64,000 nt of DNA, from positions 62,001-126,000 of the forward strand of contig NW_024468263.1 of NCBI RefSeq assembly GCF_002104995.1, given 5' to 3'. Source of the stretch: Linderina pennispora (taxonomy: Eukaryota; Kickxellomycota; Kickxellomycetes; Kickxellales; Kickxellaceae). The notes beneath the pieces were generated by a model, which saw only the letters and a program-made list of their open reading frames with translations, did no database searches and was not told the DNA's origin. Made by a program: the position numbers and the translations under genes. Positions 48,563 through 59,900 of this stretch are shown here, piece by piece (within the stretch, counting starts at the first letter, position 1; every line of letters begins with the position of its first letter).

Positions 48563-49468
48563 ATGCATTTTTCACTCATACTTGCTACAGCTGCATTTGC
48601 ATACCTCCATTTCACATACGGTGCCGCTGTCCCTGCTCGCCCCATCCGTATGACACCGCTGGGCGGGGAAACTATAGGCACCGCCAATCCAGCGGCCATG
48701 CAGAAGCTCACAAGTGCCAGATTCATTGCTGGCCTGTTCTGGGTGACCACATCCGGAGTAGCATACCGCCGGTGTGCGGCAACAATCATCACAGACAGCG
48801 TGCTGGTGACCAGTGCAGTTTGTGTCGATAGTGCAGATGTTGCAGCCAGGCACGGTGCTGGCAGTTGGCTGGTCACTGCAGGCAGCATTGACCGATACAT
48901 GCAGAACATTAGCGGCAATCTGACGGGCAATCGGCTTAGCCATATCGATATCAACGATGATACAAATATGGCAGTCATCAAGCTGCAGATGCCGCTAGCA
49001 GTCGATGGCAATAACATCAAGACCATCTCCGTGTCATCCAAAGTGCCAATCCCAGATGGTACCTCGTTGACGCTTTTCAACACCACCGACACGACTGACG
49101 GACCAATGCTGATTGTTACGCAAGGCAGAGACGATGCGTGCAGGCTAGCCGTTGCTGACTACGCAAGCCGGCACCTGATGTGCACACAGCCTGTCCAAAA
49201 CCAGTACGTGTACGCCGATGCTCTGGGCGGTGACCCCATCATCGGCTATGCCTTGAGCAACGCAAAAGGCGAGCCGCCAAAGGTGACGCTGGCCGGGGTC
49301 TCTGGGATGTACTACACCAGCAAGCAGGCAACGCTCTCGGGCGCGGAGAACGACAAGGCTGCGTTCCGCTTTCATAGCATCATCGGATACCATATTGACC
49401 ACATCGTGCGGGTCGCCGGCGTGGATGCGCGCTCCATCGTCAATGATAGCGAACTAGTCTTACTATGA
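48563..49468 (+). CDS. Secreted trypsin-fold protein, probable pseudoprotease
   Basis: 301 residues from ATG 48563 (MHFSLILATAAFAYLHFTYG, a signal peptide). The trypsin (S1) fold is seen in 'CAATIITDSVLVTSAVC' (71-87), 'NDDTNMAVIKLQMPL' (131-145), 'HLMC' with an upstream Cys (193 and 207), and 'DALGGDPIIGY' (219-229). In active trypsins these positions read TAAHC, D-I-A-L-L-K-L and GDSGGP. Here His57 is Val86, Asp102 is Asn135 and Ser195 is Leu221, so no catalytic residue remains. The two disulfide pairs of the fold (71-87, 193-207) are kept. It is probably a non-enzymatic extracellular binding protein, which is inference. Confidence 0.7.
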   Translation: MHFSLILATAAFAYLHFTYGAAVPARPIRMTPLGGETIGTANPAAMQKLTSARFIAGLFWVTTSGVAYRRCAATIITDSVLVTSAVCVDSADVAARHGAGSWLVTAGSIDRYMQNISGNLTGNRLSHIDINDDTNMAVIKLQMPLAVDGNNIKTISVSSKVPIPDGTSLTLFNTTDTTDGPMLIVTQGRDDACRLAVADYASRHLMCTQPVQNQYVYADALGGDPIIGYALSNAKGEPPKVTLAGVSGMYYTSKQATLSGAENDKAAFRFHSIIGYHIDHIVRVAGVDARSIVNDSELVLL

Positions 49469-49490
49469 CAAAAATACTTGCATTTTTTGT

Positions 49491-50657
49491 TTAGAACTCT
49501 GTCTTGTGTGCCTGCATGTACTGCTCGATCGAATTCCACAGACCGACTACGGTCGCACGGTCCGTATGGCGCTTGGACCGCTCAATGTTGAGCATGTTGA
49601 TGCCCCATGTACGCGTCGAGTCCTTTGGCCGCTCGTCCTGGTACTTTGGATAGAACCCAAGGCAGTTCTTGAAGACCTCTTCTGGCGACTTCCACGTCCA
49701 ATTCTTGAACTGCCAGGCAGCGCCCTGGGTGAATACGCAGACGATCGCTGCCCAGTCATTGTCGGTAAAGTCCTGCACCGAATCAATTACCCTGAAGCGC
49801 ATCTGTGAGCCATCAGCCAAAGTGTGCTCGATGTGCACTTCGCGCGGCTTGGGCCCGCCCTTCTCCATGACTTCGCGGCTTTCGACAAACTTGTGATCCT
49901 GCAGCAGATCCTTGATGTTGTACATGTTGAACATGGCTGTGGTGGCTGCGGGAACGACAATGATCGGGTCACGGCGCTTGCGACTGGCGCCGTGCTTGCG
50001 CGTTCCAGCGCTGTGCGATTTGCTGCCGGCACCGTTGACGCCCAGCTGCTTCGACGGAAACACCTCCTTGATCAGGTCTGGCACGCGCGCAAAGCTCTTG
50101 TTGCTGCTTAGCGCCGACGACGTGGTGACGATAAGCCGCTCGCGCCTTATAATATCCCTCGCTAGATCGTTAGCTGCCGTACCACTGCCTGTATCGTCGC
50201 CGCCCGCAGCAGTCTTGGGCCGTTTGCGCCTGCCATCGCCAGTGCTGGAGTCCTCTACTGCGTGCTTGCTGCTTGTATGTGCTGTGCTCTCCGCAGCCTG
50301 TGCCGTCTCCGATGTCTTTCCGGTCAAGTAGTTTAGCAGATTGATACGGTCGCTAAATGACACTGTCTGCAGGCCCACCGAGTTCGCTGTTTTCATGTAC
50401 TCATAAAAGCTCTGCTCGCGGTGGTCCAGAAAGTGCAGGAGCGCCGAGAGAGTGTATTGATCTGATTCGTTGTTGCCGCGGGCGTAGCTGGTCGGCGTGT
50501 CGCGTGGAAATGACGCGTCTTCGCCAAACCTGACGGTCTCGGCTTGTAGCAGCTCTTTGGTTGGATTGCCATCTTTGTCGAGGAATTCAACGCTCTTGTG
50601 CTGAATTGTGTAGTCGCGCAGCAGTTTGAGCGGGTCGGCGGTGGCGGCAGCTGACAT
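49491..50657 (-). CDS. CDC73: Cdc73/parafibromin, Paf1 complex subunit
   Basis: 388 residues. The N-terminal part has 'DPLKLLRDYTIQHKSVEFLD' and 'YTLSALLHFLDHREQSFYEYM', the parafibromin N-terminal region. A basic nuclear patch is present ('GDGRRKRPKT'), then 'LARDIIRRERLIVTTSSALSS'. The C-terminal Ras-like Cdc73 domain begins 'DPIIVVPAATTAMFNMYNIKD' and holds 'WAAIVCVFTQGAAWQFKNW' and 'VFKNCLGFYPKY', ending 'MLNIERSKRHTDRATVVGLW'. It is a subunit of the RNA polymerase II-associated Paf1 complex, which acts in elongation and histone modification. The length is close to yeast Cdc73 (393). It is transcribed divergently from MDN1 across 303 bases. Confidence 0.95.
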   Translation of the reverse strand: MSAAATADPLKLLRDYTIQHKSVEFLDKDGNPTKELLQAETVRFGEDASFPRDTPTSYARGNNESDQYTLSALLHFLDHREQSFYEYMKTANSVGLQTVSFSDRINLLNYLTGKTSETAQAAESTAHTSSKHAVEDSSTGDGRRKRPKTAAGGDDTGSGTAANDLARDIIRRERLIVTTSSALSSNKSFARVPDLIKEVFPSKQLGVNGAGSKSHSAGTRKHGASRKRRDPIIVVPAATTAMFNMYNIKDLLQDHKFVESREVMEKGGPKPREVHIEHTLADGSQMRFRVIDSVQDFTDNDWAAIVCVFTQGAAWQFKNWTWKSPEEVFKNCLGFYPKYQDERPKDSTRTWGINMLNIERSKRHTDRATVVGLWNSIEQYMQAHKTEF

Positions 50658-50960
50658 AATTGAACACGCGAAAATATAGACTAGAGGGTATGGTGACGAG
50701 GAACGAAAAAAAAAGGTGTGTATTGCATTTGCGTGGAATTGAATGGCCTATTCTATGGAGATGGAATCACTGGATTGGCTCAACAGATCAACTCTGCTGC
50801 TGAGGATGGAAAAAAATTAACACAGATCGGTGCGGCCAGAAAAAATGGCAGCGAGAAAAAAAAAAGTTTGAGCCCTGGCCTGGCTGCATGCGCTTTTATT
50901 TCATTTTACACTACTTTCTAAAGTCAACCAAAAAAATACTGCAATTGCCTCAACTGAACA
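50658..50960. promoter_or_regulatory. Shared CDC73-MDN1 divergent promoter region
   Basis: 303 bases between two divergent starts, with several poly-A runs (near 50706, 50858) and an AT-rich core. No conserved factor site is recognised. Confidence 0.4.
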
Positions 50961-53900
50961 ATGGCAGTTATCAAAGACCAACCCGCGCGCGGCGTGAACA
51001 TGGTCGAGCATGGGATCGAGAAGCTGACCATTGCTGCACACGGCGCAACTGCTGATGGCGATGATACAGCGATGGACACAGACGAGCACCCCAGCGAGGC
51101 TGCAGACGCCAGAAAGCCCACCATTGACTCGTGCATTCAAGTAGTGGACGTTGATCCGCTCAGCGCCGACCTGCCCAAGGCCATCCGGCACCTTTGTGCG
51201 CTAGTAGACAGCCAGGGGGCACCGGAGCTGGGCCAAACGCTACTGCAAAAGCTGCGCACATGGGCGAATGCCCCGAGCAAGGACTCGGTGCCACAGATAT
51301 TGAATGTGATCTCTGCGCTGCTACTGGTGGAGGGGGCATCGATGGACAGCGTGCGTCTAGGTGAGGGTGTCGAGTGGACAGACGGACAGTTCACGATCCT
51401 GGTGGCAATGGTGTTTAGGCCAATTCTGGTCGACCTGGTAGCGCGGTGGACGCTGGCAGAGGCACCGGTGTCGGTGTTCCACCAGATCTCGACGCACATG
51501 GATAAGCAGCAAGCACAGGTCTGCGTTGCATATGCTGCTGGCATTCTTCTGGCAACCGCTCCGCAAGTAAAGAGGTAAGTGGCGATTTTCGGCGACATGT
51601 GTCGCAAAGCGGACATGCAACTAAAAACTTTTGCCGGTTAACGTAGTTTGGTGATGGCGTACTTTCAGAATTCCACAGCAGCCAGCATACTTGATCACGG
51701 CGCAGCTTCACAGAATACCAGCACGATCCAGCAGAGCCTGGTGGTGGTGTTCCGGCTGCTCCGCCGGCTGCCTGAGGTGATTAGCGGCATTGATTTGTGG
51801 GACTGGGCCACGCCACTTACAGCGCTGATGGCGCCCGAATACCCGCAGATGATCCGCCTCTTGGCGTGCGAGTGCCTATGCCTTGTCAGCGCGTACTCTG
51901 ACCATGGTCGTGCCGAGCTGCTCGGAAAGCTCAATTTAGACAGCGAGTTTGTTGCGCAGATACTGACACATCTGGTTTACGGCGAGAATCAGTTTGACAG
52001 AAAGGCAGCTAACGATATGGTGGCTCACAACAAGGAGAACCTGGATCTGGGGCTTTGGCAGCCAATTCCCAGTACCGAGCACCCGTGGATCGACGATTCA
52101 GCGCTCAGTTCGTGTGTGGCCAACGTGGGCGGGGTGTTCCTGCACTCGCAAAAGTCAGCTAGACTCTCTGCCGACCTGGTTCTGACGCCCACGGTCACGC
52201 AAAACATCCACGGAATGGCCCTGGCGACCTCGCGTGGCGAGCCAGTTCTGCTGCAGGGCCCGATCGGCAGCGGCAAAACGTCCCTGGTCGAATGGGTAGC
52301 CAAGCGCACCGGCAACGAGCTAGTGACGATCCACCTGAGCAGCAACATGGACGCCAAGGTCCTGCTAGGAAACTACGTGACGACGCAGAAGGCTGGCGAT
52401 TTCGAGTGGCGGTCGGGACTTTTGACGACGGCGGTCAGCGAGGGCAAGTGGATCTTGATTGAGGACATTGATCTGGCTCCGTCCGATGTGATCCAGACGC
52501 TGGTGCCGCTGCTTGAATCGCGCACGCTGTTTGTTGCGAACCGTGGCGAGAGCATTCCAGCGCATATCCAGTTCCGGCTGTTTGCGACTCTTTCGACGCA
52601 TGGGCGTGCGTCGCAGCGCGCTGGCATGGACGGTCTGCTTGGCAGCAGCATCTGGACGCGCCTGGAGATCAGCTCGTTGGAGTCCGAGATGCCGCAGATT
52701 ATTGAGGGTGTGTTCCCGAATCTGGCTCAGCATGCCGGGCTCCTTGCGCAGTCGTTCAACCAGGTGGCCGAAATTATCTCGGGCCAAGGGAGCGTGTCAT
52801 CGGCAAGCCGGTCGGCAATGGCACTGAGCATGAGCGATCTGATCAAGTGGTGCACGCGGCTGAGCAAGTTCTTTGACAGCGACAAGTTCTTGCTGTTCCA
52901 CGAGGCCGTCGATACGTTTACGATGAAGGAGAGTGACTACGACAAATGGCGGGTGCTGGTGCACCGCATTGGGTCTGTGTTTGGCATTTCGAAGCAGCGT
53001 GTTGATCTGTATATCGACCAGCACAACCCGGGTGTCACTGCTACGGGCAAGACGCTGAAGGTCGGCAGGGCAACCTTGGAGATCGACACGTCGGCGTCCA
53101 TGGACCGCATGCCGTTTGCCGATACGCACCATTCGCGCTGCTTGATCGAACGCATCGCCACCTGCGTGCAGTTGGCTGAGCCCGCATTGCTGTCTGGTGA
53201 AACCGGCACAGGCAAGACCACTGTGGTGCAGCACCTGGCCACCCTGGCGGGCCGCTCCCTAGCTGTATTCAACCTGTCGCAGCAGAGCGACTCATCCGAC
53301 CTGCTTGGCGGATTCCGTCCCGTCGACATCTCGTTGCTGGCGCTGCGTTTGCGCGAGTCATTCGACAGTCTGTTTGGTCGCACAGTGTCTGTGCGCAAGA
53401 ACGCCGCATTCCTGGACAAGCTGCGCATGGCGCATGGTAAGAAGGAGTGGAAGCGGCTGGTGACCATGTACAAGTCGGCGATCAAGATGGCTCGCCAGGT
53501 CATTGCAAAGGCGAGGGAGGCGGGGAGCGGCGATGACGACTCGGCGCCCAAGAAGCGCCAGAAGCTGTCGGCTGACAATGTGCGGCAGCTGGACCAGGAG
53601 TGGACCGAATTTGAGACCAGCGTCGAGGACTTCAACGGCCTCAAGAGCGCCCGCATGGTGTTCAGCTTTGTCGAAGGCGCGCTGGTCAAGGCCGCACGCA
53701 CAGGCGGCTGGATCCTGCTCGATGAGATCAATCTTGCCACTGCCGAGACGCTGGCGTGCCTGGGCGGTCTTTTGCAGAAGGAAAAGTACCTGCTGCTGGC
53801 TGAGACCGGCACCCGCATTCCGTGCCACCCTGGGTTCCGCCTGTTTGCCTGCATGAACCCGTCCAACGACGTCGGTAAGCGTGATCTGCCGCCGGGCTTG

Positions 53901-56900
53901 CGCAGCAGCTTCACCGAGTTCTTTGTGCATCCGCCAGACAACAACAACGACGACCTGATGTCGATTATCCGCACGCACCTGCCGAACAACGTGCCCCCGA
54001 TGGTCTGCCACCGCGTGATCGACTTTTACCGGTCTGCAAAGAAACTCGCCGCAGAGCACAAGCTCGTCGACGGAGCAAACCAGAAGCCGCACTACAGCCT
54101 GCGTACGCTGACTCGTAGTCTGACGTATGCACGCCAAAATGCGCTGGCGTACTCGCTGAAGCGGGCGCTCTTCGATGGTCTGTTCATGACGTTTGTGACG
54201 CAGCTCGAGAACACTACGCAGGCGCTGCTGACGGCCGAGCTGTTCAAAGTATTTTCGGGCGACAACATGAAGCAGCTACTGAACCAGGTGCCGCAGGCCC
54301 GGTCTTCGGATGCTGTGCTGGTGCAGAGCTTCTGGCTGCCGACTCTGGATTCCGACAAGTGCGAGGAGGACACGTCGTATGTATTGACATCGTCGGTGGT
54401 CACCAAGATCAAGTCGTTGGCGCGTGCAGTCATGTGTGGCCGCTACCCAGTGCTGATCCAGGGCCCGACCTCGGCCGGAAAGACCAGTATGGTGCAGTAT
54501 CTGGCCCGAAAGACCGGGCACAAGTTTGTGCGCATCAACAACCACGAGCACACGGACCTGCAGGAGTATCTGGGCTCGTACACATCTGTCGACGGCAAGC
54601 TTGTGTTCGAGGAAGGGCTGCTTGTCAAGGCGCTGCGTCACGGGCACTGGCTGGTACTGGACGAGCTCAACCTGGCGCCATCTGATGTTCTGGAGGCTCT
54701 GAACCGTCTGCTCGACGATAACCGCGAGCTGGTGATCCCCGAGACCCAGGAGGTCGTGCGTCCGCACCCGCACTTTATGCTGTTTGCGACGCAGAACCCG
54801 GCAGGCCTATACGGCGGTCGCAAGGCGTTGTCTAGGGCGTTCCGTAACCGCTTCGTGGAACTGCACTTTGACGACATCCCCGAAAAGGAGCTGCAGCAGA
54901 TCATCGTTGATTCGTGCAAGGTGCCACCCACGCACGCCAAGCTGCTGGTTGACGTGTATCGTAATCTGACGCAGGTGCGTGCCCAGACCCGTATCTTCGA
55001 AGCCAGCCACGGGTTCATCACCCTGCGCGACCTGTTCCGCTGGGCCAACCGCCACGCTACCACCAAGCAAGAGCTGGCCGAGCATGGGTACATGCTGATT
55101 GCCGAGCGTGTGCGCAATGACGAGGAAAAGTCTGTGGTCAGGCGTGCGATCGAGAAGGCGTTCTATTCGAAGCTGTCCGACGAGCCATCGCATGCCAATG
55201 TGCATCGTGGCATTGATGTCGAGGGGCTTTACTCGGAAAAGCGGCTGAGGGAAATGCCCGAGTTCCAGATGTACGAGAAAGTGAAGGGCATGTCGACGAT
55301 CGCGTGGACTAAGGCTATGCGCCGGCTGTTCATCCTGACGGCGCTCTGTCTGCGGTTCCACGAGCCTGTGCTGCTTGTGGGCGAGACCGGGTGCGGCAAA
55401 ACCACCGTGTGCCAGATGCTGGCCGAGGCCAAATCGCAGCTCCTGCACATTGTCAACTGCCACCAGAACACCGAGTCGTCGGATATCCTCGGTGGCCAGC
55501 GGCCCGTGCGCAACCGCAACGCACTGATCACGTCTGCCCACGAAATCCTAGCCCAGGTGCTTGGCCAGGAAGCCCTAGCTAACCGCAAGATCGATACGCC
55601 CGAGCTTTTGAAGGAGTTCATCGAGCAGTGGCAGGCCAATGCTCCGGAGGCCCAGCAGATCATCGAGGCTCAGGGCGGCAGACTAGAGGAGGCATATGAG
55701 CTGATGACGCGGTCCCAGGACTTGTTTGCGTGGCACGACGGCCCGCTGGTCCAGGCGATGAAGCAGGGCGACATGTTCCTGATGGACGAGCTTAATCTGG
55801 CTGACGACTCGGTGCTCGAGCGCCTGAACAGCGTTCTGGAGCCCTCACGCACGCTGGTTCTGGCCGAGCAGATCGGCGCGGCGGCCCTGGTAGGCGCCGA
55901 TGGGTTCGAGTTTGTCGCAACCATGAATCCGGGCGGCGACTACGGTAAGCGTGAGCTCAGCCCGGCACTCCGCAACCGCTTCACCGAGCTCTGGGCCCCA
56001 ACCACCACCGATTCTGACGACCTGGCGATGATCCTCGACAAGCGTTTGGCGGGAGTGCCTGACGCCGCAGCCTGCACCCGGGTCATCCTGGAGTTTGTAA
56101 AATACCTGGACAGCGAGCTCAGGGTCCTGCAGCACCCGCTCAGTCTGCGCGACTACTTGTTCTGGGCAGAGTTCATCTCCAAGACCCACAGTCTGATGGA
56201 CTCGCGCAGCAGCGTTGTCCACGGCGCCTGCCTGGTGCTCCTAGACAGTGTTGGCACCCAGGGGTCAATCTTCAACACTACCACGCGCTCGCCAGCGGCA
56301 ATCAAGGCCGAGTGCGTCGACAGGCTCCGTGAGATGGTCGAGTGGGGTGCGGCCAGCGGCGGGTATGAGCTTGGCGTGGTGCCGGCCCGCACGCTGATTG
56401 CAGACCACGGGTTAGACCTGATGTCGATGGTCACGCACACGACCTCCCCGCATCCATCGGTCGGTGTCGCGCCGTTCCTTGTCGCTGAGGGCTCGCTAGA
56501 GTCCTCGTCGGGCGGATTTGCACTGCACGCGCCGACCACGTTCGACAATCTTGTCAAGATACTGCGCGCCATGCAAGTCGGCAAGCCCCTATTGCTCGAG
56601 GGCAGCCCAGGAGTCGGCAAAACCACGCTGGTTAGCACGCTGGCCAAGCTTGCTGGCCACCGCCTTGTGCGTATCAATCTGTCAGACCAGACAGACCTGA
56701 TAGATCTGTTTGGCACCGACCTTCCGGTTGACGACGGATTCGCGTGGTGTGATGCGCCGTTCCTGCAGGCGCTGAAGCAGGGCGACTGGGTGCTGCTCGA
56801 CGAGATCAACCTGGCATCGCAGAGCGTCCTGGAGGGCCTGAACTCGTGTCTTGACCACCGCGGCACCGTGTATATCTCGGAGCTTGACCGCGAATTCACC

Positions 56901-59900
56901 CTGTCGCCTGGGTTCCGCCTGTTTGCCGCGCAGAACCCGCTTGGCCAAGGTGGCGGCCGCAAGGGGCTTCCGCGGTCATTCGTGAACCGTTTCACGCAAG
57001 TGTACATGGACGAGCTAACGCGCGACGACCTGCAGATTATCTGTGACAACATCTACAATCACCATGCGAGCATCGAGCGCGTGCTCGAGTTCAACTGGCG
57101 GATGCACTCAGCGACCATGGTTAAGCGCCTGTTTGGCTCATCGGGTTCGCCCTGGGAGTTCAACCTGCGTGATGTCAGCCGGTTCATGGAGCTAGCGCTG
57201 GCCAGATCGCCACTGGAGCAGAGCCCCAAGCCTGTCGATGAGTTCATCGAAATGCTGTATGTCCATCGTATGCGCACACACCAGGACCGCGTGCAGGTTA
57301 TTGATTTGTACAACGATGTGTTTGGCGCCAAGCTGGCTCTGTCGACGCCGTCATTGCATATCACCGAGCAGATGCTGCAGGTTGGCAATGCGGTTTTGCC
57401 GCGCCGCACCGAGAACGCACGCATTACGCGTCTGCGCAGTCTGCACTCGCAGTTGCCCTATATGGAGTCGCTGATGAAGTGCATTGAGATGCGCTGGATG
57501 GCGATCATGGTTGGCCCAGCAGGCTCGGGCAAGACCTCGCTGGTGCGCTGGCTGGCCAATGCCACCGGTAACAAGCTGGTCGAGTTCTCGATGAACTCAG
57601 GCGTAGATACGAGCGAGATTCTCGGTGGATTCGAGCAAGTCGACATGCAGCGTCACCATTTGGCGCTGGTACGCAAGATCGGCAAGCTCGTGAACCTGGC
57701 CGTGTTTGCTTCCAGCTACCAGAACACCAAGCAGCTGGCGCAGCTGTGCAGTGTGTACCATGCCACCCGCCACTGCACCAGGGCCCAGGACCTGTGTGCT
57801 CTGGTCGAGCAGATCGCGGCTCTGGCCAACGTCACCGACGAGTTGTTTGTGCGGCTGCTGAGCGAAATCCAGGCCGAAATGGCGGATTTCGCAGCCCTGG
57901 AGGTTGCAGGCAAGTTCGAGTGGGTGGACGGCATCCTTGTCGATGCGCTGCTTAACGGCCACTGGCTTTTGATTGATCGGGCCAACCTCTGCAGCGCCTC
58001 TGTCCTGGACCGTCTCAATGGTTTGCTGGAGCCTAACGGTGTCCTGTACGTCAACGAGGACCCGAAGCGGCAGGACGCGATTGTGCCGCACGACAATTTC
58101 CGCATCATCATGGCGGTCGACCCACAGTACGGCGAGCTGTCGCGTGCAATGCGTAACCGTGGAATCGAAATCTGCGTTCTGCCTTCCGAATCCCCCGAGT
58201 GCCGCTCTGATGACCAGTCAATGGTCGCCGAGGCCATTGGTGTAGGCTCGAGCCTGCTTCACAGTGACGTGAGCCCGCAAGATAGCCTGACTGGCATTGT
58301 GCAGTATGCGATGCAGCTGGCGGAGCGCACGCAGCGCGGAGCAGTTGCTGTAGGCGAGGCTACCGGAGATGCAGCTCTAAGGATCTCGTTTGTGGTGGAT
58401 CCCGATTGACTCGACAGTCTCGGTAGCCAAATGGCAGTCTGAGCTTATCAGGCATGGACTGAGCAGCGGAGACGCAGTGTTTGGCCAGCGCATGCTGCTG
58501 GCAGCCCTGAATACGCTGCCACCCAAGTCGCTCTCCAGATGCATCGCTAAAGGCGATTGTAGGCAATGGTCTGGTCGACGCATTGCTGGATTCGCCTATC
58601 TCTGGCGTCTACTGTCGCCGCACGCAAGGCTCTGGCAGGCGAAGCCGGCGTTGACGCACACCTGCTTGATAACAGCCCTCTGTATGACTCCGCTAAACCA
58701 CAGCATGTTCCGCGTGCTGCAGCAGGACATGCAGATGGCCCTGCAGCACGCTGGCACCAGGCGCTGGTGGAGACACTGATGTTCCAGCGCGAGCGACTTG
58801 TTTATGGCAAGCAGGGCGGGCAGGCCGAGCGCGAGCTAGTTCTGCAGCGGCCCAATCTCGACATTGGCTTTATCGAGACAGTGTTTGCGCTGATCGACGG
58901 CTGCGACGAGCTGGTGGCAACGTGGGAGTCGTTCATCACCGATGCGTCTGCTGTCGAGCCGATCGCTGCTGCTAGCGACGGTGATTTGGGCAAATATGTT
59001 GCTCGTCTGCGGGACCCTGCATCTGCTCAAGCTGCGTACAGGAGAAGCTGCTAGCTGCGGAGCGCGGCATGGCCAGTGAGCTTGCAGTGGCATTTGAGTC
59101 GATGCAGAGTGTGCTTTCTCAGCTGTCCTCAATGCCAAGCCCTGCCAATGCGGTGGTCGAGCGCTTGCTCGGTATGGTCAAGGGTTTGGTGCTTGATGCG
59201 TCGTATAGTGCCAAGCTGTGGACGCTGGTCCACCCGACGACCCTTGCTGATGAGCAGTCGCGGGAGATCGAGCAGCGGCTGGTTGCAGCGGCCAAGGCTG
59301 CGGACCCAGAGCAGCGGCTCGACCATTACTGAGGCCCTGGCGATGCTCTATGCGACCACCACGCGCAAGGACCGGCATCTTGTGCTTGCTGCATTGGCCA
59401 AATTCGCTGATTCGCTGGTGGCCGGCGAATCTAAGTGCCACTGCGGCGTCTGCAGAGCCCACTACGGGTGAGCCGCCAGCCTCTGTCGCCAATCGAGATC
59501 ATCACCGATGTCAGCGAGCTGACAAGCTGGCACGCAATCGCCGATCTGGCCATAGTTGCTGGCAGCCTGTCCAGTGCCATGGCAATCGAGGACTTGCTGC
59601 GTATCGTCAAGCACACGAATGTCAAGGACACGTCGTCGTGGGCTTTGCTGTTCACCAGACTCAACTGGGCACTGAATGATGCACAGCACAACATGCTGCC
59701 AGCTGTTTTCTGACATCGCCTTTGAGTGGTACCAGAGACTCAATGATCATGCGGTCGATGGGGCAATCAGCGCGTCCAATGTCTCGCGGATCAACTTGCC
59801 AGTGGCTACGTCGTTGACTCTGCAGCAGGCAGGGCAGCTTGACTGTGGTATTTCCGAGCGCGAGGCGGTGGCTAAGGAGAGCAGACAGCTATTACGCGCC

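Noticed and set aside
49145-49402. Minus-strand ORF opposite the trypsin-fold gene
   Set aside because: Shadow frame; the plus frame has a signal peptide and S1-fold motifs.
53358-57052. Long minus-strand ORFs within MDN1
   Set aside because: They are opposite-strand shadows of the high-GC3 midasin frame, with no family motifs.
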